Source of the DNA: DAISJI01 sp964559835 | Lineage (GTDB): Bacteria; Acidobacteriota; Terriglobia; Terriglobales; Acidobacteriaceae | Direction of reading: 5' to 3' | Length of the DNA: 64,000 nucleotides | Assembly: GCA_964559835.1 (NCBI GenBank) | Contig: CAZLJE010000008.1 | Span: forward strand, 62,001-126,000 | Part shown: in pieces, positions 1 through 7,615 of the stretch | How positions within the stretch are numbered: position 1 is the stretch's first letter | Layout of the letters: every line of letters starts with the position of its first letter | Program-made: the position numbers and the translations under genes | The notes under the pieces: model-generated | Seen by the model: the letters and a program-made list of their open reading frames with translations, nothing else | Told to the model about the DNA's origin: nothing | The model's database searches: none

Positions 1-2
1 TG

Positions 3-854
3 ACGATCTGCTCGACGGACCCCGCGCCATCGCTGGATGACGTCTTTCGCCAGCCAGTGGGCGATCGCGCCGCTCCTGTCCTGCGTGATCCCGGATTCTG
101 CGCGATGGAGATCGATGCCGCCGCGGAGTTCCGCCGCTGGACGTCGAAGGTCAAGGACAAATTGGCCGGCGCGTTCGGTGGCACGTCGGGCAGCGTGCAT
201 GTCGATCTCAGCTTTGAGCGCGAGGTCATCACCGCGCTGCTCGACATGGTGCCGCCGGGCATGGATGAACTCGCGGCGACATTCAGGATCGTCGACCTAA
301 TCCAACAAAAAGATCAGCGCAGAGAACGCAAAGGGGCGGAGGGCGCACAGAAAGTCGTGATCGATATGGCGCCGACCGGTCACGCCCTGGAGCTGTTGCG
401 CATGCCCGAACGGATCCAGCTTTGGACGCGGCTTTTGCTGCGTGCGCTGGCGCCGCACCGAGGACTGGCGATGGCGCAGGAAGCGGGCGTGGAGATTGCG
501 AAAATCGGACAGCAGGTGCGCGAGCTGGCGAAGACGCTGCACGATGGGCGTCGCTGCCGCGTGTACGTCGTGATGCTGCCGGAAACGCTGCCGGACCGCG
601 AGACGAGACGGCTTATCAAGGACCTGGAAACGTTGGCAGTCGCACTGGGACCGGTGTTCGTGAATCGGGTGCTGATGAGCGGGAAAGAGCGGTGTCCGCG
701 TTGTGAGCAAGCGGCAAGGTTCCAGTTGCAGACGCTGGCGCGACTCCGGCGCGAGGATTTCGGTACACTGTTGGCCGTTCCCGAGTACTCGACGCAGGTC
801 GCGGGAGCGGCGGCGCTGAAGAAGTTCACGCGAGAGTTATGGCGAATCGTGTAA
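3..854 (+). CDS. ArsA/Get3-family ATPase of the gas-vesicle cluster (5' end off the window)
   Basis: The frame is open from the left edge, so this is the C-terminal part of a larger protein. The edge-proximal residues read STDPAPSLDDVFRQPVG, the ArsA/Get3 switch I region, and further on VVIDMAPTGHALELLRMPE matches the switch II/A-loop signature (DTAPTGHxLRLLxLP). The family hydrolyses ATP to drive arsenite export or tail-anchored protein targeting. The nucleotide-binding P-loop would lie upstream, unseen. A charged stretch QQKDQRRERKGAEGAQK just before the switch II motif is unusual and may be an in-frame repeat insertion. The next gene, gvpL/F, starts inside its 3' end (16-nt overlap), so it belongs to the gvp operon; a role in vesicle-protein handling is inferred. 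Family call strong, role unknown. Confidence 0.85.
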   Translation, partial: TICSTDPAPSLDDVFRQPVGDRAAPVLRDPGFCAMEIDAAAEFRRWTSKVKDKLAGAFGGTSGSVHVDLSFEREVITALLDMVPPGMDELAATFRIVDLIQQKDQRRERKGAEGAQKVVIDMAPTGHALELLRMPERIQLWTRLLLRALAPHRGLAMAQEAGVEIAKIGQQVRELAKTLHDGRRCRVYVVMLPETLPDRETRRLIKDLETLAVALGPVFVNRVLMSGKERCPRCEQAARFQLQTLARLRREDFGTLLAVPEYSTQVAGAAALKKFTRELWRIV

Positions 855-1645
855 AAGCGCGAGGTGACCAGAGCAGATCCGGCAGGCGAGACGCTCGCGT
901 CACAAAATCCGGCAAGCTGCTGTACCTGTACGGCATCACCGAGCAGGCGGCACCGGTGCGTGTTGCGGAAGGTGTGGACGGCAAGTCTCCTGTCGAGGCG
1001 CTGTCGTGCGCAGGATTCGTGTGCTGGATCAGCCGCGTGGATGCGAAGGAGTACGGCGACGAGCTTCAGTCGCGGATGGAGAACCTTGATTGGCTGGCGG
1101 GCGCGAGCGTCCGGCATCAGAAGGTGGTGGGAGCGATCCACGAGCAGAGCACCATTCTTCCCGCTCGATTCGCCACGCTGTTCCTGTCGGAAGAAACACT
1201 CGGCGCCGATCTAAAGCGGCGCTCGGCCGAGTTGAAGAAAGATTTCAAGCGGCTTTCGGGGGCAGACGAATACGGAGTGAAGGTCTTCGGAGCGGCGCAA
1301 TCGGCCACGCAGGGCGAGACGCCGAAATCCGGGCGCGACTATCTCCAGCGCAAGTCCGAGATGCTGCGCGAACGGACTCCCGTGGGCACGACGCCGGAGT
1401 TGAAGAAATTCATCGCGAAGTTGCGCGACCTTGCATCTCAGGTCGCGGAGGGCGGAAGCGTGACCTCGGGCCAGCGCAACCTGGTGTGGCAGGGATCGTT
1501 CCTGCTGCCGCGCGCGAAGAGAAAGCAACTGGACTCGGCGCTGGCGGCGTTCCATCGGCAGCAGTCCGAACGGTACCGGGTCGAATGTACGGGGCCGTGG
1601 CCGCCGTATTCGTTCGTGGCATTGAAGGCGCAGGCGGCGGAATGA
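839..1645 (+). CDS. gvpL: Gas vesicle protein GvpL/GvpF family (copy 1)
   Basis: 268 aa. The N-terminal core begins KLLYLYGITEQ and is followed by HEQSTILPARFATLFLSEE, the typical GvpF/L region, and the protein ends with the family signature YRVECTGPWPPYSFV. GvpF/GvpL proteins are minor vesicle components thought to act early in assembly together with GvpA. About 20 basic residues precede the conserved core. The ATG overlaps the end of the ArsA-type gene by 16 nt and the stop overlaps the ATG of the next gvp gene (ATGA), so translation is coupled. One of three F/L paralogues in this window; whether it is F or L cannot be told by eye. Confidence 0.9.
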   Translation: MANRVKARGDQSRSGRRDARVTKSGKLLYLYGITEQAAPVRVAEGVDGKSPVEALSCAGFVCWISRVDAKEYGDELQSRMENLDWLAGASVRHQKVVGAIHEQSTILPARFATLFLSEETLGADLKRRSAELKKDFKRLSGADEYGVKVFGAAQSATQGETPKSGRDYLQRKSEMLRERTPVGTTPELKKFIAKLRDLASQVAEGGSVTSGQRNLVWQGSFLLPRAKRKQLDSALAAFHRQQSERYRVECTGPWPPYSFVALKAQAAE

Positions 1646-1863
1646 GCAGCGTACCGGACCAGATCGTGCTCGGTGGCGGCAGCGACAGCGAATACTCGCT
1701 GCTCGATATCCTCGACCACGTGCTTAACGCCGGCGTTGTGATCCACGGAAGCGTGGTGATCTCGCTGGGCGGAGTGGACCTCGTCTATCTCGGGTTGAAT
1801 GCGGTGCTGACGTCGGTCGAGACGGCGATGAAGCACATCAAGGGGCCGACGAATCTGCGGTGA
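1642..1863 (+). CDS. GvpA-family minor gas vesicle protein (GvpS/GvpM/GvpJ-like)
   Basis: 73 aa. Its centre, LLDILDHVLNAGVVIHGSVVISLGGVDLVYLGLNAVLTSVETA, follows the GvpA fold (helix, beta, beta, helix). IHGSVVISLGGVDLVYL differs from the major-protein signature VIDAWVRISLVGIDLIT and resembles minor GvpA-like proteins (S/M type). It starts in the ATGA overlap with the upstream gvpL, so it is cotranslated. Such minor homologues are thought to help nucleate or shape vesicles. It is the last gvp gene before the transposase-containing interruption. Confidence 0.85.
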   Translation: MSSVPDQIVLGGGSDSEYSLLDILDHVLNAGVVIHGSVVISLGGVDLVYLGLNAVLTSVETAMKHIKGPTNLR

Positions 1864-1917
1864 GTGAGGGATTGCGGAATCGAAAATTGGCGGAGGCCGC
1901 CGTTTAATCAGAAAAAC

Positions 1918-2463
1918 TCAACGTGATTCGCTGAGAACTCGACGGACGGCAGCAAAAACCTTCCGGTTCGTGCTCACGAATGTGAGGAGATGATGGGTGT
2001 CGGCGATATATGACTCGGGACGAATCCATTCGAGTTGACGCCAGAACAGAGGCACCAGGCCGTTCGGCTGATTGAGGTCGAAGCCCTCGCCGAAGTTCAC
2101 AAACACTTCAACTTGTCCTGCAGACAATGGAGCCTCAAACACGTTGCCTCGGCCCTTGTCGCCAAGGTCTATCGGGGTTCCGAAGATGTACCACTCATCA
2201 AAACCCCCGCGTTCCGGCAACGCGTCAAGCGATTCAATGAGAGGACTGTACGCAATACCCTTCCGACTTTCCCAACCGGCGTCCTTCTCCTCGTCCGTTA
2301 CAGATAGTGAACCGCTATCGAACGAGGTGATAGCCACGCACTTTCCAAGCACAAGAATCGGGCAGAGTGTCAGGAGGCTATCGAAATCGTGCGCGGTCGT
2401 CGTCAGCCATTCATACGGACCGTGCGATCCTACATTCACCAAGGACAGTGGAGGATTAAACAC
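1918..2463 (-). CDS. Hypothetical protein interrupting the gvp cluster
   Basis: 181 aa from a GTG start on the opposite strand to the gvp genes. No family recognised. The sequence is soluble-looking and acidic, with aromatic-rich stretches (FDEWYIFGTPIDLGDKG, FWRQLEWIRPESYIADTHH), and reads like a real globular protein. There is no convincing Shine-Dalgarno site. It lies between gvp genes together with the RAYT and REP copies, so it was probably brought in with them or is a remnant of an insertion. An immunity- or DUF-type protein is possible, but nothing visible proves that. Confidence 0.5.
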   Translation of the reverse strand: MFNPPLSLVNVGSHGPYEWLTTTAHDFDSLLTLCPILVLGKCVAITSFDSGSLSVTDEEKDAGWESRKGIAYSPLIESLDALPERGGFDEWYIFGTPIDLGDKGRGNVFEAPLSAGQVEVFVNFGEGFDLNQPNGLVPLFWRQLEWIRPESYIADTHHLLTFVSTNRKVFAAVRRVLSESR

Positions 2464-2495
2464 CCTTCGATCTTACAAGAGCAGCGCCAAGGTTG

Positions 2496-2528
2496 TGTGT
2501 CGCCAGGCAAGCCTGGCTGGTACACACC
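2496..2528 (+). repeat. REP palindrome, family A, copy 1
   Basis: TGTGTCGCCAGGCAAGCCTGG followed by CTGGTACACACC. The core GCCAGGC-AA-GCCTGGC is a perfect 7-bp inverted repeat (2502-2517). The same element recurs at 2625, 3134, 3171 and as a pair at 23391-23459. It lies upstream of the RAYT gene. Confidence 0.9.
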
Positions 2529-2624
2529 AAACACCCGTCCAGGGTGGATTCCATTTTGGGACGTGATCATCGAAAGGAACACGGAATCAGGTTGTCGAGT
2601 GGCATTTCACTCGAATAACGTCAC

Positions 2625-2654
2625 GGTGTACTAGCCAGGCTTGCCTGGCGACAG
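2625..2654 (-). repeat. REP palindrome, family A, copy 2 (inverted)
   Basis: Reverse-strand copy of the GCCAGGC-AA-GCCTGGC element with its GTGTACTA flank. It ends two bases before the ATG of the RAYT gene, so it sits where the ribosome-binding site would be and could form a hairpin over the start. Confidence 0.9.
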
Positions 2655-2655
2655 A

Positions 2656-3126
2656 ATGACGTTACTCAGGAAATACAATTACCGTCGAAATCTGCCTCAC
2701 CTCCAAAAAGACCACCACCCGTTATTCATCTCGTTTTCGACGTACCAGTGGTGGACGCTGCCTCCCACAGCGCGCGACTGTGCACTCTCCAACTGCATAC
2801 GCGAGAACGGTGTCAGTATCGACCTGTACGCGGCTGTGATCATGCCGAATCACGTCCATATAGTTCTCTCAGTTCTGCGAGATCCCGAAGGGTGGCCGTA
2901 CAGCATTCCCGAGATCATGAGGCGGATCAAAGGACGGTCGGCGATGGAGATCAACCGAGCGATCGGCCGGTCAGGTCCGGTGTGGAACCGGGAATCTTTC
3001 GATCACGTCGTGAGGCACAACGAGAGTCTCGAGGAGAAGATCGATTACGTTGTGCAGAATCCGGTGCGCGCAGGATTGGTGACGGACGCGTCGGAGTACC
3101 CGTGGGTGTTTCGGAAAAGTTCGTAG
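2656..3126 (+). CDS. REP-associated tyrosine transposase (RAYT, Y1 family)
   Basis: 156 aa. It has the HUH-type histidine pair in MPNHVHIVLSV and the catalytic-tyrosine helix in KIDYVVQNPVRAGLV, the hallmarks of TnpA_REP/RAYT proteins related to IS200/IS605 transposases. WRNRESFDHV-type wording (here VWNRESFDHVVRHNESLEEK) is also typical. RAYTs bind and process REP hairpins and are usually single-copy domesticated enzymes. ATG 2656 is chosen because the in-frame TTG at 2641 lies inside a REP. The gene is bracketed by REP copies at 2496 and 2625 on the left and 3134 and 3171 on the right, so it is very likely their cognate enzyme. It interrupts the gvp operon. Confidence 0.93.
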   Translation: MTLLRKYNYRRNLPHLQKDHHPLFISFSTYQWWTLPPTARDCALSNCIRENGVSIDLYAAVIMPNHVHIVLSVLRDPEGWPYSIPEIMRRIKGRSAMEINRAIGRSGPVWNRESFDHVVRHNESLEEKIDYVVQNPVRAGLVTDASEYPWVFRKSS

Positions 3127-3133
3127 TGCAATC

Positions 3134-3162
3134 TGTCGCCAGGCAAGCCTGGCTAGTACACC
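3134..3162 (+). repeat. REP palindrome, family A, copy 3
   Basis: Directly downstream of the RAYT stop: TGTCGCCAGGCAAGCCTGGC then TAGTACACC. Same core palindrome as copies 1 and 2. Confidence 0.9.
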
Positions 3163-3170
3163 TTCGGTTC

Positions 3171-3201
3171 TGTGTCGCCAGGCAAGCCTGGCTAGTACAC
3201 G
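3171..3201 (+). repeat. REP palindrome, family A, copy 4
   Basis: Direct repeat of copy 3 after an 8-nt spacer (CTTCGGTT). The two form a head-to-tail pair between the RAYT and the next gvp gene. Confidence 0.9.
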
Positions 3202-3234
3202 GTCTACAACACGTTCCTTGTAGAATTCGGTTCC

Positions 3235-3909
3235 ATGCCGCTACTTCTGTATTGTGTTGCGCCGGAGTCTGCGACGGAGACGCCCGTGCCTGGGGTGGGC
3301 GGGGCGGAGGTGCGCAGCGCAGTCGAGCAGGGTTTGCGGTTCTTCTTCTCCGAAGTCGAGGCCGATGAACTGTCTTCGCGCGACATCGTCACGGCCGCGC
3401 AACAGGTGCATGCGGTGATCTCCGACATCTTTTTACGGTCGGCGGTCCTGCCATTTCGCTATCCCACCGTGGTTACGGATGACCGTGAACTGACGACACT
3501 TGCGCAAGAGCGAGGCGCCGCATTTCGTGAATACCTGGAGCGCGTGAGAGGCAAAGTACAGATGGACGTACGGTTGACGATGGATACGGAAAGTCCCCAC
3601 TCTATCGCTCCAAAACCGGGAGCGATAAGGGTGGGGCAACCAGGAAGTGGCCGCGCCTATTTGGAGGCGCGTGCGCGGCGTCAAGCGGTTTTAACGGCTG
3701 CGGCCGAAACCTGCGGTCAGACGGCGCATTCCGCCGATTGGAGAATTCAACAGCGAGACGAAAATATCCGTTGCCAATGTCTGATTTCCCGGTTAGAAGT
3801 GTTATCGTTTTTAGAGAGGATGCGCACGCTCGAACTGCCGGAGGGTGTAAAGGCCGCCGTGAGCGGACCCTGGCCGCCGGCAGGGTTCTGGGAAGACGAG
3901 CCCCGTTGA
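3235..3909 (+). CDS. Gas vesicle protein GvpL/GvpF family (copy 2)
   Basis: 224 aa. It starts MPLLLYCVAPES, contains the central SAVLPFRYPTVVTDDREL segment corresponding to the PxRFGT region of GvpF/L, and ends with AAVSGPWPPAGFW, matching the TGPWPPY signature of its paralogues. It is the most divergent of the three F/L proteins here, and its middle is basic and irregular (GSGRAYLEARARRQ). Its stop overlaps the proposed start of gvpK. Function inferred from family: minor structural or chaperone component in vesicle assembly. Confidence 0.83.
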   Translation: MPLLLYCVAPESATETPVPGVGGAEVRSAVEQGLRFFFSEVEADELSSRDIVTAAQQVHAVISDIFLRSAVLPFRYPTVVTDDRELTTLAQERGAAFREYLERVRGKVQMDVRLTMDTESPHSIAPKPGAIRVGQPGSGRAYLEARARRQAVLTAAAETCGQTAHSADWRIQQRDENIRCQCLISRLEVLSFLERMRTLELPEGVKAAVSGPWPPAGFWEDEPR

Positions 3910-4274
3910 GTTCCGAATCCAATCCGCCGCCAACTTCGCCGGCAGCCATTACGAGTGCCGTGACGGAGTTGGAACGCGAACTGGCTTCGGCGGCATCGGG
4001 CACGACCTCCCGGATCGAGTGCTCATCGGACAACATCGAGCAAAGTCTTGCCCGGCTGGTGCTGGGGCTCATCGATTTGCTTCGCCGCCTGTTGGAGAGA
4101 CAAGCGGTACGCCGGATGGAGGGGGGGACTCTGACCGACGCGCAGGTCGAGGAGATGGGCGTTTCCTTGATGAAGTTGGAGCAAAAGGTACGGGAAATGG
4201 CTGAGCAGTTTGGACTTAAGCCAGAGGATTTAAACCTCGACTTAGGACCTCTGGGTACCCTCTGGGACAAGTGA
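3906..4274 (+). CDS. gvpK: Gas vesicle protein GvpK
   Basis: About 122 aa from a TTG in a TTGA overlap with the previous stop; a GTG at 3960 is an alternative and the frame stays open well upstream. The conserved GvpK core is complete: NIEQSLARLVLGLIDLLRRL, LERQAVRRMEGGTLTDAQVE and the C-terminal LNLDLGPLGTLWD. GvpK is an essential accessory protein of vesicle formation in several clusters; its exact role is not settled. Family assignment is very secure, the start codon is not. Confidence 0.93.
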   Translation: MSSESNPPPTSPAAITSAVTELERELASAASGTTSRIECSSDNIEQSLARLVLGLIDLLRRLLERQAVRRMEGGTLTDAQVEEMGVSLMKLEQKVREMAEQFGLKPEDLNLDLGPLGTLWDK

Positions 4275-4394
4275 AACTTTTGCCAGGGGATGTAACATTT
4301 CGTGGCAACTCAGGCGGGGTGTTCTGAATCCAACGCTGTCGGCTGTCAGGGCAAGGCGTAATTCCAAAGAAAGTACGGGTATTCGACCGGACGT

Positions 4395-4700
4395 ATGGAA
4401 CGAGTTCCGACCGTCTCAGGCACCACTAACCTTATCGACATCTTGGATCGCGTGCTCGACAAGGGCTTGGTGATCGCGGGTGACATCCGTATTTCGCTCG
4501 CTAATGTCGAATTGCTGACCATTCGTATCCGTTTGCTGGTGTGTTCGGTTGACAAAGCCGAGCAGATCGGGTTGAACTGGTGGAAGTACGACCCGAACTT
4601 GAGTATGCCGACGACGGCGCCGCCGCGACTTTCGCCGCGGCCCGAGGGCAGAGCGGTGCCCGGTGCGCGTAAGCCGGCGCCGCGGGCGAACAGGCGTTAA
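4395..4700 (+). CDS. gvpJ: Gas vesicle protein GvpJ
   Basis: 101 aa. A GvpA-type fold with the GvpJ signatures: LIDILDRVLDKGLVIAGDIR, then ISLANVELLTIRIRLLVCSV and the GLNWW motif that separates J from A. A proline/arginine-rich tail of about 35 residues follows. GvpJ is a minor vesicle component thought to sit at the tips or nucleation sites. A 120-bp leader separates it from gvpK, enough to hold a promoter, but I see no convincing -35/-10 pair. Confidence 0.92.
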   Translation: MERVPTVSGTTNLIDILDRVLDKGLVIAGDIRISLANVELLTIRIRLLVCSVDKAEQIGLNWWKYDPNLSMPTTAPPRLSPRPEGRAVPGARKPAPRANRR

Positions 4701-4713
4701 CGACAGGGGGAGC

Positions 4714-4734
4714 CCAGGCCGAACGATGGCCTGG
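4714..4734 (+). promoter_or_regulatory. Hairpin in the gvpJ-gvpA intergenic leader
   Basis: CCAGGCC-GAACGAT-GGCCTGG is a perfect 7-bp stem ending 31 nt before the gvpA ATG and upstream of its Shine-Dalgarno sequence (GAGGAGG). It has no U tract, so a transcription terminator is unlikely. A 5' stabiliser or processing site that raises gvpA mRNA over its neighbours is a possible role (inference). Confidence 0.5.
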
Positions 4735-4765
4735 AGCTGTGCAAGCAGCTTGAGGAGGATCTTAC

Positions 4766-5062
4766 ATGGCGGTTGAACGCGTATCGGGCGGCTCAAGTCT
4801 TATTGACGTACTTGACCGCGTACTGGACAAAGGCATCGTCATCGACGCGTGGGTCCGTATTTCGCTGGTCGGCATCGACCTGATCACGGTCGAAGCGCGC
4901 GTCGTCGTGGCTTCGATCGACACGTATTTGAAGTATGCCGATGCCGTCGGTCTTACCGGACTAGTATCGCGTCCGCAGCTTGCCGGTACCGAGGAAGAGA
5001 GCGTGGTCGAGATCGAGCCGACGCCGCGTCCGCGCGCCCGTCGTGCCGGTGGGCGCAGATAG
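4766..5062 (+). CDS. gvpA: Major gas vesicle structural protein GvpA (extended C-terminus)
   Basis: 98 aa. It has the near-invariant GvpA core: LIDVLDRVLDKGIVIDAWVR, ISLVGIDLITVEARVVVASI, DTYLKYADAVGL. GvpA forms the gas-permeable, water-excluding vesicle wall. A strong Shine-Dalgarno (GAGGAGG) precedes the ATG, consistent with high expression. Typical GvpA is about 70-75 aa; this one carries an extra tail, acidic (GTEEESVVEIEP) then basic (RPRARRAGGRR), that would decorate the vesicle surface or bind partners. It is directly followed by the two-component genes. Confidence 0.96.
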   Translation: MAVERVSGGSSLIDVLDRVLDKGIVIDAWVRISLVGIDLITVEARVVVASIDTYLKYADAVGLTGLVSRPQLAGTEEESVVEIEPTPRPRARRAGGRR

Positions 5063-5090
5063 GTCAAAGGTGGTCTAGGGGTCCGTGTCC

Positions 5091-7217
5091 ATGGCTAGCC
5101 CAGATATGAGGCGTATACCCAATGAGGTGACGCCGATACGCGACGATCAAGCCCGCATGGTGCGCAGCCGCGCCGCCATGCGGTTGCTGTCAGCCGAACG
5201 CGCTGAAGAAATCTTCCCGGTTCTCCTGGAAGAGGTCGTCGCCCTGGGATTCCCGCGGGCACTGGTGTTGACGGTGGATTTCGAGAGTAGCGAGATCAAA
5301 CCGACGGCCGCCCTGAACTGCGCCAACAACCTCCTCAAGGCGTCGTCTTCGTCGCTCTGGGCGGTGGATAATCCGGTGGTCGCCGCGCTGCACTCGGGCA
5401 CGGCGGCGATCGTTCCTTCACCTCCATTCGCGCCGGGGCCCTGGTACTGCCACCCGATCATGTACCGCAACCGGCACCTGTGCTGGGAAGCGGAGCGCGA
5501 TCGCCGCAATGATTGTCTCGCCGTCCTGAACGACCGCGGAAAGCGCAAGCTGCACCTGCAAGACCAAGTCTGCGCGACCTGCGACATGCGGGCCTATGCC
5601 GCGGTCGTATTAGTCGACCTCAAGAAAGGGTACGCCGAACGTCATCTGCGCGAATGCTCCGCGCTGATCGATCTCTCCAACCGTTACCTGTCGCGGCTGT
5701 TCAAGGTCGAGCACTACTACAACCGCATGCGGGACATGGATACGACCATCAGCCAGATGGAAACGGTCATGCAGAGCATGGCCGACCCGGTCATCCTGAC
5801 GGACACGCATTATCGCGTGATCACGCAGAACCGCGCGGCGGAAAAATTCTTCAAGACCCCGGGCGGTGAGAACGCCACCGAAGGCGCGGCGCGCGCGGTG
5901 GAAATGAACAACCTGCTGTTCTCGGCGGCGCTCTCCTCGATGGCGGTCAGCGGCGCCGATACCTCGCGCGACCTGACACTAGTCGACGTGAACGAAGGCG
6001 AGGACGTGCTCTTCGAGGCCGTGTGCGCGCCGACGTTCAGCCGCGAAGGGCTGCGCACCGGCATGGTGACGGTGATGCGCGACGTCACCGACCTGCGGCG
6101 CGCCGACCAGGAATTGCGCGCCAGCGTCAACAAGCTGCTGCAGGCGGAAGAAGTCGTTCGCCAGGACCGCGACCGGCTGAACCTGGTGATCGAGAACGTG
6201 GGCGACCCGATCATCGTGGCCGACAGCGCCGCGAAGATCGTCCTGCTCGATTCGCTGGCGAAAGAACTGTTCGGCGACGGCGACAACCAGGGCCCGGAGA
6301 TGGTCAAGAACCGCGCCCGTTTGGACGCTTACCTTACGGGATTCACCTTCTCGTTCGCGGAAAAGGACAACGCTTCGCTGCGCCTGTATCACCCGAGCAG
6401 CAACAGCGAAGTCGAGTACGAGGCGCGCTCGGGCAAGATCTTCGACGCCCGCGGCCAGGCGTCGTACACGGTCACGGTGCTCCGGGACTTCTCGGCGTGG
6501 AAGAAACTGGAGCAGTTGAAGATGGAGCGGCGCATGCTGGAGATGGAGAAGTTCGCCGCCACCGGCCGTCTCGCCGGCACCATCGCGCACGAGATCAACA
6601 ACCCGATGGAGGCGATCAAGAACGCCATCTACCTGTTGCAGCAGCAGGTCAAGCCCAAGGGCGAGCCGGTCTACTCGGTGCTGAAGGGCGAGACCGAGCG
6701 CGTGGCGCGCATCGTCCGGCAGATGCTCGGTCTTTACCGCACATCCGAGCAGGTCGGCACGATGGACGTGAACAGCGTCATCGAGGACACCCTTGCGCTG
6801 TTCGCACGGCAGTTGGAACGCGCCAATGTCACGCCGAACACCACGCTGAACAAGTTGCCGACGGTCATCGGTTCGGGCGACCAGCTGCGGCAGGTGATGT
6901 CGAACCTGGTGGTCAATGCTCGCGACAGCATGCCCAGCGGCGGCACGCTGACCATCCGCACGCGGCACGTGCCTTCGCGCGACGGCGTGCACGGTTTCGT
7001 ACGCATCGCGGTCGTGGACAGCGGGAGCGGCATTCCGAAAGAAGTGCTGCCCACGATATTCGAGCCTTTCGTCTCGACCAAGGGCGAGAAGGGCACGGGG
7101 CTTGGGCTGTGGATCGTCAAGGGGATCGTCGAGAACCACGGCGGCCGGTTGCGCGTCCGCAGCAAAGTGGGCAAGGGCACGCTGTTCCTCATCGACTTCC
7201 CGGTGGTCCGCACATGA
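5091..7217 (+). CDS. PAS/GAF sensor histidine kinase inside the gvp operon
   Basis: 708 aa. Residues about 20-200 form a GAF-like sensory region holding five cysteines in about 45 residues (C-X10-C-X10-C-X18-C-X2-C, including VCATCDM). Two PAS-like domains follow (ADPVILTDTHYRVITQNRAA and GDPIIVADSAAKIVLLDS), then the HisKA phospho-acceptor helix TGRLAGTIAHEINNPMEAIK and a HATPase_c domain with N box VVNARDSM, G1 VVDSGSGIP and G2 KGTGLGLWIV. No transmembrane segment is evident, so it is probably cytosolic. ATG 5091 is preferred over GTG 5085. It starts 28 nt after gvpA and overlaps the response regulator (ATGA). Redox, metal or oxygen sensing by the Cys cluster is inferred. Confidence 0.92.
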   Translation: MASPDMRRIPNEVTPIRDDQARMVRSRAAMRLLSAERAEEIFPVLLEEVVALGFPRALVLTVDFESSEIKPTAALNCANNLLKASSSSLWAVDNPVVAALHSGTAAIVPSPPFAPGPWYCHPIMYRNRHLCWEAERDRRNDCLAVLNDRGKRKLHLQDQVCATCDMRAYAAVVLVDLKKGYAERHLRECSALIDLSNRYLSRLFKVEHYYNRMRDMDTTISQMETVMQSMADPVILTDTHYRVITQNRAAEKFFKTPGGENATEGAARAVEMNNLLFSAALSSMAVSGADTSRDLTLVDVNEGEDVLFEAVCAPTFSREGLRTGMVTVMRDVTDLRRADQELRASVNKLLQAEEVVRQDRDRLNLVIENVGDPIIVADSAAKIVLLDSLAKELFGDGDNQGPEMVKNRARLDAYLTGFTFSFAEKDNASLRLYHPSSNSEVEYEARSGKIFDARGQASYTVTVLRDFSAWKKLEQLKMERRMLEMEKFAATGRLAGTIAHEINNPMEAIKNAIYLLQQQVKPKGEPVYSVLKGETERVARIVRQMLGLYRTSEQVGTMDVNSVIEDTLALFARQLERANVTPNTTLNKLPTVIGSGDQLRQVMSNLVVNARDSMPSGGTLTIRTRHVPSRDGVHGFVRIAVVDSGSGIPKEVLPTIFEPFVSTKGEKGTGLGLWIVKGIVENHGGRLRVRSKVGKGTLFLIDFPVVRT

Positions 7218-7615
7218 GCAAGAAGAAACATCACGTGCTGGTGGTGGATGACGAGGCATCCGTCCTTTTCACCTACAAGCTCCTGCTCGAGCAGCAGGGC
7301 TACCAGGTGTCGGCCGTGGCGTCGTCGGCGCTGGCGAAGACGGAACTGGAGAACCAGCCCTTCGACCTGCTGCTATGCGACCTGTCGCTGGAAGAGGACC
7401 ACAACGGGTTCGAGGTCATTGAGTACGCGCGCGACGCAAATCCGAAGATCGCCTGCATCCTGCTGACCGGGTACGCCAGCGTCGAAGCCGCGCAAAAAGC
7501 CGCCGATATGGGCGTGACCGTGCTGTACAAGCCAATCGACATCCAGGAGTTTCTCACGACTATCCCGACTGTCCTCAAGGAGAAGTATGAGCAAACAAAA
7601 ACCGCCCGCAGTTAA
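7214..7615 (+). CDS. Single-domain response regulator (CheY-like)
   Basis: 133 aa, receiver domain only. All phosphotransfer residues are visible: the acidic pair in VVDDE, the phospho-acceptor Asp in LLLCDLSLEED, the Thr of LLTGYAS and the Lys of VLYKPID. No DNA-binding output domain, so it acts by protein contact or in a phosphorelay. It overlaps the kinase by 4 nt and the downstream gvpF by 29 nt, so all three should be cotranslated. This ties it physically to vesicle production. Confidence 0.93.
   Translation: MSKKKHHVLVVDDEASVLFTYKLLLEQQGYQVSAVASSALAKTELENQPFDLLLCDLSLEEDHNGFEVIEYARDANPKIACILLTGYASVEAAQKAADMGVTVLYKPIDIQEFLTTIPTVLKEKYEQTKTARS

Noticed and set aside
2496..3201. CRISPR array
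   Set aside because: Repeats are palindromic REPs in mixed orientation around a RAYT gene; spacing is irregular and there are no spacers or cas genes.
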